Shown here: one piece after another, positions 1 to 5,463 of the stretch | How the letters are laid out: every line of letters begins with the position of its first letter | Numbering within the stretch: position 1 is the first letter of the stretch | From: Acetobacteraceae bacterium | Lineage (GTDB): Bacteria > Pseudomonadota > Alphaproteobacteria > Acetobacterales > Acetobacteraceae | Length of the DNA: 5,463 nucleotides | Reading direction: 5' to 3' | Assembly: GCA_003133265.1 (NCBI GenBank) | Contig: PKWQ01000007.1 | Span: 1-5,463 of the forward strand | Made by a program: the position numbers and the translations under genes | The notes under the pieces: model-generated | Seen by the model: only the letters and a program-made list of their open reading frames with translations | The model's database searches: none | Told to the model about the DNA's origin: nothing

Positions 1-154
1 TCTGCTTCGCGGCATTGTCGGCACCCGCGCGTATCGACGCGAACAGGGGATTGGTCAGGTTCTTGGTGAATACCGCAATCTTCTCGCCATCGGCATGGGC
101 GGACGAGGCGATCAGGGCGAATGCAGCAGTCGCTGCGAATAATCTTATTTTCAT
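1..154 (-). CDS. Periplasmic sugar-type ABC substrate-binding protein, N-terminal part only
   Basis: The gene runs off the left edge; 51 codons are visible. Residues 1-21 form a classic Sec signal peptide: Lys2 and Arg4, a hydrophobic core (LFAATAAFALIA), and a cleavage site after AHA at residue 21. There is no lipobox Cys, so a soluble periplasmic protein is expected. The mature start (KIAVFTKNLTNPLFASIRAG, residues 25-44) matches the first strand and helix of ribose-binding-type (periplasmic binding protein family 4) sugar binders, where the NP-F segment helps line the ligand site. It would capture the substrate and deliver it to the permeases just upstream. The opening of mature LsrB, as I recall it, is different, so an autoinducer-2 receptor is unlikely. 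Codons 3-5 (ATA, AGA, TTA) are rare-looking for this GC-rich DNA. Confidence 0.88.
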   Translation of the reverse strand, partial: MKIRLFAATAAFALIASSAHADGEKIAVFTKNLTNPLFASIRAGADNAAKQ

Positions 155-160
155 TTGAGT

Positions 161-165
161 CTCCT
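161..165 (-). promoter_or_regulatory. Ribosome binding site of the substrate-binding protein gene
   Basis: AGGAG lies 6 bases before the ATG at 154, inside the 25-base gap after permease 2. It fixes the start of the partial gene and suggests strong independent initiation, as expected for a binding protein needed in excess over the membrane parts. Confidence 0.8.
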
Positions 166-179
166 GTGATGGAACAACG

Positions 180-1157
180 CTATTTTCTGGCTTCCCCGCC
201 CTTGCGGGTAAGGGTGTCGAAAAATACTGCAAGCAGGACGATGACGCCGGTCACCAGCGGCTGCCAGCTGGCGTCTATCGTCAATAGGTTCATGCCGTTC
301 AGGACCAGCGTCAGGATCAGCGCGCCCACCAGCGTGCCCGAGACCGTGCCGACACCGCCGAACAGCGAGGTGCCGCCGATCAGCGCCGCGGCGATGGCGG
401 GCAGGGTGAAGGCCTCGCCGATGTCGCCCTCGGCCGAGTTCATGCGCGCCAGGAACACCAGGGAGGCCAGGCCCGCCATGGCGCCGCTGACCGCATAGAC
501 GAGAATCAGCCGCTTCGCGATCGGCACGCCGGAAAGCCTTGCGGCCTCGCGATTGGCGCCGATGGCGTAGATCTCCTGGCCATAGGTGGTGCGCTGCGCG
601 AAGAAAGTGCCCAGCGCCAGGAAGACGAACATCAGATAGACCGGGATGGGCACGCCGAGAAAGTAGCCGCTGCCCAACGCACGGAATCCCGGCGGAAAGC
701 CGTAGATCGTCGTGCCCGCCATGAACCAATAGGTCACCCCATGGACCACCCAGAGCATGCCATAGGTGGCGATGAAGGGCGGCATGCGCAGGAGCGCGAC
801 CAGGACGCCATTGGCTAGACCGATGGTGAGCCCGATGCCGACGCCGGTCGCAGCCCCGAGCAGGGCCGATCCGGTGAGCTTGATGACGCTCGCCGCGATA
901 CAGGCCGACATGCCGATGTTCGCCCCGACCGACAGATCCAGGCCGGCCGTCAGAATCACCAGCGTCAGGCCCGAGGCGAGCAGGAACAAGAGGCTCGTCT
1001 GGCGCAGCACGTTCAACAGGTTGTTGGTGGTGAGGAAGACATCGCTCAAGACCGTGAGCACGACGCAGATCGCCAGGGCGGCGGCAAGCCGGTAGCCGAT
1101 CGTCTTCAGATCGGCGGCCAGCGCGGCCATCCGCTGATTGGTACTTGCAGCGCTCAT
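180..1157 (-). CDS. Ribose-type sugar ABC importer, permease subunit 2
   Basis: This 325-residue inner-membrane permease is of the same RbsC-like family and close to the family consensus: TAGLDLSVGA (GLDLSVG at 72-78), RMPPFIATYGM, YAIGANREAARLSG (197-210) and GGTSLFGGVG (261-270), then NGMNLL. The region around 197-210 is a cytoplasmic loop likely to contact the ATPase. About 8 to 10 hydrophobic segments are visible, and the N-terminal 20 residues are polar. The ATG at 1157 overlaps the TGA of permease 1 (ATGA, 1157-1154), with a purine-rich AAGGGGAAG just upstream as ribosome binding site. The gene ends 25 bases before the substrate-binding protein. Its partner is presumably permease 1. The substrate is unknown. 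Confidence 0.95.
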   Translation of the reverse strand: MSAASTNQRMAALAADLKTIGYRLAAALAICVVLTVLSDVFLTTNNLLNVLRQTSLLFLLASGLTLVILTAGLDLSVGANIGMSACIAASVIKLTGSALLGAATGVGIGLTIGLANGVLVALLRMPPFIATYGMLWVVHGVTYWFMAGTTIYGFPPGFRALGSGYFLGVPIPVYLMFVFLALGTFFAQRTTYGQEIYAIGANREAARLSGVPIAKRLILVYAVSGAMAGLASLVFLARMNSAEGDIGEAFTLPAIAAALIGGTSLFGGVGTVSGTLVGALILTLVLNGMNLLTIDASWQPLVTGVIVLLAVFFDTLTRKGGEARK

Positions 1158-2119
1158 TTCTTCCCCTTGAAACTATCGATCACCAGGGCCACGATCACCA
1201 GCAGGCCGATGCAGGACACCTGGACCGAAGAAGGAACGGTGAGCAAGTTCAAACCGTTCCTCAAGGCACCGACCGCGAGCACGCCCAGGAGCGTGCCGAA
1301 CAACCAGCCGTTGCCATGCTCGAACGATGTCCCGCCGACGACCACGGCGGCAATCGCGTCGAATTCCATGCCGATCGCCGCGGTCGGGTGACCCGAACTC
1401 ATGCGCGCCGTCAGGATCAGGGCCGCCAGGCCCGTCATCACGCCGCCGAAGGCATAGACCGCGATCAGATAGACATTGGCGCGGATGCCGGCGAGCTTGA
1501 GCGCGTCGGGGTTGCCGCCGAGCGCGAACACGTAGGTGCCAAAGCGCGTGTGGTAGAGCAACCAGTGCGTGACCGCATAGCCCACGGCGCCGATCAGCAG
1601 CGTCTGCGGAATGCCGGCCAGGCTGCCCGCGTAGACGGCCTGCAAGGTGTCGTTGCTCACCACGATGCTCTGGCCGTCGGTGGCGAGCAGCGCCAGACCC
1701 TGTGCCACACCCATGGTGCCCAGCGTGACGACGAAGGGCGGCATTTTCACGAGTGCCACCAGCATGCCGTTCATGAGGCCGAACACCAGGCCGGTAATGA
1801 TGGACGCCGCCAGCGCCAGCATCAGCGAGCCGTCGTGGGCCAGCACCCAGGCCAGCACCACGCTGGAGAGCGTGAGCAGCGCGCCCATCGAGATATCGAC
1901 GCCCTCGGTCATGATGATCAGCGTCATCGGCAGCGCCAGCATCAAAAGGATCACCGACTGCAAGCCGATGTTGAGCAGGTTGGCGCCCGAAAGAAAGTCG
2001 CGGCTGGCGAGCGCGAAGGTGAGCACCAGGAGACCGAGTATCCAGGCCACGCCGGGAACTCGGCTCAAGCTCGTTGCGAACGCCGTCGGGGAGTTCACGG
2101 CGATGGAGGAGTCATTCAT
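1154..2119 (-). CDS. Ribose-type sugar ABC importer, permease subunit 1
   Basis: This 321-residue inner-membrane protein of the RbsC-like permease family (BPD_transp_2) has about 8 to 10 hydrophobic segments. It should form half of the transport channel. Family landmarks: EGVDISMG (72-79; usually GGxDLSxG), KMPPFVVTLGTM, the cytoplasmic stretch GGNPDALKLAGI, and GGTSFEHGNG (262-271), followed by RNGLNLL. The 262-271 loop departs from the usual Gly-rich GGTSLFGGxG by carrying Phe-Glu-His. The start at 2119 overlaps the end of the ATPase gene by 8 bases and no good ribosome binding site precedes it, so translation is probably coupled to the ATPase. A second ATG at 2115 is in another frame and soon stops. 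The gene ends in an ATGA overlap with permease 2. The two permeases differ clearly and probably pair as a heterodimer. Confidence 0.93.
   Translation of the reverse strand: MNDSSIAVNSPTAFATSLSRVPGVAWILGLLVLTFALASRDFLSGANLLNIGLQSVILLMLALPMTLIIMTEGVDISMGALLTLSSVVLAWVLAHDGSLMLALAASIITGLVFGLMNGMLVALVKMPPFVVTLGTMGVAQGLALLATDGQSIVVSNDTLQAVYAGSLAGIPQTLLIGAVGYAVTHWLLYHTRFGTYVFALGGNPDALKLAGIRANVYLIAVYAFGGVMTGLAALILTARMSSGHPTAAIGMEFDAIAAVVVGGTSFEHGNGWLFGTLLGVLAVGALRNGLNLLTVPSSVQVSCIGLLVIVALVIDSFKGKK
1161..1168 (-). promoter_or_regulatory. Ribosome binding site of permease 2, inside the end of permease 1
   Basis: Minus-strand AAGGGGAA ends 3 bases before the ATG at 1157 and encodes the last Lys/Gly residues of permease 1. 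Together with the ATGA stop-start overlap it supports coupled, roughly equal production of the two permeases. Confidence 0.5.
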
Positions 2120-3611
2120 GATGTACGCTCAATTTGAGAATGTTTTCTTCGGAAAGCTGTTCGCGCGACAGGTGGCCGGCGATGCGGCCGTCGCGCATGA
2201 CGTAGCTGCGGTCGCAGACCTGCACGATCTCGGAAAGCTCGGAGCTGATCATCAGGACGCCAGCGCCTTGGCTCACCAGTTGGTCGATCAGGGCGAAGAT
2301 CTCGGCCTTCGCGCCGACGTCGATGCCGCGTGTCGGCTCATCGACGATGAAGAGGCGTGAATTGGACCCCAGCCACTTGCCGATCACCACCTTCTGCTGG
2401 TTGCCGCCTGAGAGCAGTCGCACCGGACGCTGCGAGCTCGGCGTTGCGATGCGCAAGCGATCGATCAGCGCGCTGGCGATCTGCCTGGCATCCGCCGCCT
2501 TGTAGAGGCGGCTGGGAAAGGCCAGTGGCAGGCCGGGCAGCATGAGGTTGTCGCAGATCGAGCGGATCAGCGCCAGGCCTTCGGCTTTTCGGCTTTCCGG
2601 GACCAGCGCGATACCGGCTGCGACCGCCTTGTCCGGGCCGCCGCGGTGCGCCTTGGCGTGCAGCCATACTTCGCCAGAGGTGACCTTGTCGGCGCCGAAG
2701 ATGGCACGCGCCACCTCGGTGCGGCCGGCGCCGACCAGCCCCGAGAGGCCCACGATCTCGCCGCTCCTGACCGTCAGGCTGACGCCCTTCACGCCGTTGG
2801 CCGAAGTGAGATTTTTCACTTCGAGAATCAGCTCGCCCTCGGTCTGGCAGAAGTTGCGGGCATAGCTCCTGTCGACGCTGCGCCCGACCATGAGGTGCAC
2901 CAACTCGTCCGGCGTGGCTTCGCCGGGGAGGAGCGAGGCGACCTTCTTGCCGTCGCGCAACACCGTGATGCGGTCCCCCATGGAGAACACCTCGGCCATG
3001 CGGTGCGAGATGTAGACGATCGCCACGCCTTCGCTTTGCAACTGGCGGATCATGACGAAGAGCCGCTCGGTCTCGCGGTCCGATAGCGCTGCGGTCGGCT
3101 CGTCCATGACCAGGATGCGCGCATTCTGCGACAAGGCCTTGGCGATCTCGACCATCTGCTGCTGGGCCACACCCAGGTCATGCACCAGGGTCTTGGTCGG
3201 AATGTCGAGACCGAGCAGATCGAGGATCTTCTTCGCTTCCCTGTGCATGCGCGCATGGTCCACCATGCCCGGGAATCTTGCCGGGAACTCACGGCCAAGA
3301 AAAATGTTCTGCGCGATGGACAGATAGGGCACCAGGGAGAATTCCTGGAAGATCACCGCGATGCCGAACTTGCGCGCATCCGCCGGCGATTTGATAGCGA
3401 CCTTCTCGCCATTGAAGAAGAATTCACCTTCGTCCGCGCTATAGGCGCCGCACAGCACCTTCATCAGGGAAGACTTGCCGGCACCGTTCTCGCCGACCAG
3501 CATGTGCACCTCGCCGGAATAGACGGCGAAAGATACCTTGTCGAGCGCCTTCACGCCCGGAAACTGCTTGCTGATGCCGCGCAGCTCCAAGAGCGGAATA
3601 GTCGTGTTCAT
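2112..3611 (-). CDS. Ribose-type (CUT2) sugar ABC importer, double-domain ATP-binding protein
   Basis: This 499-residue cytoplasmic ATPase powers the importer encoded downstream; the length fits RbsA/MglA-type proteins with two fused nucleotide-binding domains. Domain 1: Walker A GENGAGKSS (40-48, Lys46), Q-loop Gln89, signature LGVAQ (146-150), Walker B ending Asp170-Glu171, D-loop ALSD and H-loop His203. Domain 2 (from about 260): altered Walker A GLVGAGRT (291-298) with Arg297 in place of Lys, good signature LSGGNQQK (400-407), DEPTRGIDVG (424-433), and Ser457 where the H-loop His would be. The paired sites are therefore one canonical (domain 1 Walker A with LSGGN) and one degenerate, a known trait of this family. 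It starts 34 bases after lpdA, and its last 8 bases overlap the first permease. The substrate cannot be told from the ATPase. Confidence 0.95.
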   Translation of the reverse strand: MNTTIPLLELRGISKQFPGVKALDKVSFAVYSGEVHMLVGENGAGKSSLMKVLCGAYSADEGEFFFNGEKVAIKSPADARKFGIAVIFQEFSLVPYLSIAQNIFLGREFPARFPGMVDHARMHREAKKILDLLGLDIPTKTLVHDLGVAQQQMVEIAKALSQNARILVMDEPTAALSDRETERLFVMIRQLQSEGVAIVYISHRMAEVFSMGDRITVLRDGKKVASLLPGEATPDELVHLMVGRSVDRSYARNFCQTEGELILEVKNLTSANGVKGVSLTVRSGEIVGLSGLVGAGRTEVARAIFGADKVTSGEVWLHAKAHRGGPDKAVAAGIALVPESRKAEGLALIRSICDNLMLPGLPLAFPSRLYKAADARQIASALIDRLRIATPSSQRPVRLLSGGNQQKVVIGKWLGSNSRLFIVDEPTRGIDVGAKAEIFALIDQLVSQGAGVLMISSELSEIVQVCDRSYVMRDGRIAGHLSREQLSEENILKLSVHHE

Positions 3612-3618
3612 TGTCGGT

Positions 3619-3623
3619 CTCCT
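3619..3623 (-). promoter_or_regulatory. Ribosome binding site of the ABC ATPase
   Basis: AGGAG lies 7 bases before the ATG at 3611 and fixes that start. The surrounding block ACAGGAGAC is identical to the one before the substrate-binding protein gene at the other end of the operon. Confidence 0.8.
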
Positions 3624-3636
3624 GTCACTTTTTTAA

Positions 3637-3642
3637 ATTCTA
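3637..3642 (-). promoter_or_regulatory. Possible -10 promoter element ahead of the ABC operon
   Basis: Minus-strand TAGAAT matches the sigma-70 -10 consensus at five of six bases and sits about 25 bases before the ATPase ATG. The hexamer 17 bases upstream (GGCGAG, within lpdA) does not look like a -35 box. AT-rich sequence produces such matches by chance, so this is only a candidate for separate expression of the importer. Confidence 0.2.
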
Positions 3643-3645
3643 TTT

Positions 3646-5043
<1,398 letters not shown>

Positions 5044-5051
5044 GTCATGGG

Positions 5052-5055
5052 TCCT
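5052..5055 (-). promoter_or_regulatory. Ribosome binding site of lpdA, overlapping the E2 stop
   Basis: Minus-strand AGGA lies 8 bases before the lpdA ATG and shares its first two bases with the TAG stop of the E2 gene (TAGGA). Ribosomes finishing E2 therefore release on the lpdA binding site, which suggests coupled translation of E2 and E3. An earlier ATG at 5048 runs into a TGA after two codons and cannot be the start. Confidence 0.6.
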
Positions 5056-5463
5056 ACAGCAACATGCTCAGAGGGTGCTCGATCAGCTTCTTGAAGGCGG
5101 CGAGATATTCAGCGCCCAGCGCACCATCGACCACCCGATGGTCGGCCGAGAGCGTGCAGGTCATCACGGTCGCGATGGCCAGTGCGCCGTCCCTGACCAC
5201 AGCCCTGGGTTCGCCCGCACCGACCGCCAGGATGGCTGACTGCGGCGGATTGATGATGGCCGCGAATTCGCGGATGCCGTACATGCCCAGATTGGAGATG
5301 GTGAAGCCTCCGCCCTGGTACTCCTCCTCTCGGAGCTTGCCCAGCCGAGCGCGCTCGGCCAGATCCTTCACCTCGGTGGAGATCTGCGCCAGGCTCTTGA
5401 TGTCGGCGTTCCTGATGATCGGCGTGATCAGGCCGGACGGGGTCGACACCGCAACGGAGACAT
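5054..5463 (-). CDS. Dihydrolipoamide acyltransferase (E2), probably pyruvate dehydrogenase acetyltransferase; C-terminal part only
   Basis: The gene is cut by the right edge; 135 residues and the TAG stop are visible, and the frame stays open to the edge. A GTG codon at 5449 is internal, since the upstream codons (V-S-V-A) continue the conserved fold. This is the E2 catalytic domain, which moves an acyl group from the lipoyl arm to CoA in the cytoplasmic 2-oxoacid dehydrogenase complex. The active-site motif DHRVVDG begins 29 residues before the end, giving the catalytic His and Asp. The motifs GLITPII, FTISNLGMYG and INPPQSAILAVG are typical of E2, and the text resembles the alphaproteobacterial pyruvate dehydrogenase form. 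Lipoyl and subunit-binding domains would lie outside the window. The gene ends 10 bases before lpdA, so the two are almost surely one operon. A branched-chain or acetoin E2 is possible but less likely. Confidence 0.93.
   Translation of the reverse strand, partial: VSVAVSTPSGLITPIIRNADIKSLAQISTEVKDLAERARLGKLREEEYQGGGFTISNLGMYGIREFAAIINPPQSAILAVGAGEPRAVVRDGALAIATVMTCTLSADHRVVDGALGAEYLAAFKKLIEHPLSMLL

Larger units (their letters stand above)
3612..3645 (-). other. AT-rich junction between lpdA and the ABC importer genes
   Basis: This 34-base gap is the longest in the window. Its first 17 minus-strand bases after the lpdA stop contain a single G, against a GC-rich background, and the AT-rich run begins in the last codons of lpdA. 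It has no stem followed by T-run, so I see no rho-independent terminator, and transcription from lpdA could read through into the importer. The far end carries the ATPase ribosome binding site. Confidence 0.6.

Noticed and set aside
1145..2137. Plus-strand open frame of 330 residues antisense to permease 1
   Set aside because: Its product is a low-complexity mix rich in His, Gln, Arg and Asp, typical of the complement of GC-rich membrane-protein codons. It has no recognisable domain, and the minus-strand permease is unambiguous.
2128..2138. Perfect 11-base palindrome (CTCAATTTGAG) just before the permease 1 start
   Set aside because: The arms are only 5 bases with a 1-base centre, too tight for an RNA hairpin, and it encodes the end of the ATPase; a chance match is likely.
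1647..2360. Plus-strand open frame of 237 residues crossing the ATPase/permease junction
   Set aside because: It spans two well-supported minus-strand genes, has shadow-like composition and no recognisable motif.
3266..3290. Short near-repeat GGGAATCTTGCCGGGAAC in the ATPase gene
   Set aside because: It encodes a normal, collinear stretch of the first ATPase domain and there is no further copy; not a mobile or regulatory repeat.
5054..5449. Reading the E2 fragment as a complete 131-residue protein starting at GTG 5449
   Set aside because: The frame is open through the window edge and upstream residues continue the conserved E2 catalytic domain, so the GTG is an internal valine codon.

Overview
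The window is a compact, single-strand block of metabolic and transport genes. Every gene is on the minus strand, so transcription runs from base 5463 towards base 1. Only about 69 bases lie between genes (gaps of 10, 34 and 25 bases; two other junctions overlap). There is no gene-free stretch over 300 bases, and I saw no RNA gene, insertion sequence, CRISPR array or clear terminator. The sequence is GC-rich. The E2 and E3 proteins look like the pyruvate dehydrogenase forms of Alphaproteobacteria: the E3 is a plain protein of about 465 residues without an N-terminal lipoyl domain. An alphaproteobacterium is therefore my best guess, but it is an inference from remembered family character.

In transcription order, the right-hand part (5463-3646) is the end of a 2-oxoacid dehydrogenase operon. 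It holds the C-terminal catalytic end of a dihydrolipoamide acyltransferase (E2, cut by the window edge) and a complete dihydrolipoyl dehydrogenase (E3, lpdA). These form the back half of a complex, most likely pyruvate dehydrogenase, that passes an acyl group to CoA and re-oxidises the lipoyl arm with NAD+. The E1 genes should lie beyond base 5463.

The left-hand part (3611-1) is a ribose-type (CUT2) ABC importer: a double-domain ATPase of 499 residues, two different membrane permeases (321 and 325 residues) joined by 8-base and 4-base overlaps, and the first 51 codons of a secreted substrate-binding protein. Two different permeases suggest a heterodimeric channel. The substrate cannot be read from the sequence; a sugar, sugar alcohol or related small molecule is expected from the family.

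Only 34 unusually AT-rich bases separate lpdA from the importer ATPase. The importer may be co-transcribed with the dehydrogenase genes or may start from a weak promoter at this junction. The neighbourhood fits uptake of a carbon source whose breakdown ends in a 2-oxoacid, but chance adjacency to a housekeeping pdh operon is equally compatible. The points most worth a second look are this junction, the divergent first permease, and the strongly asymmetric ATP sites of the ATPase. I saw no clearly undescribed system.
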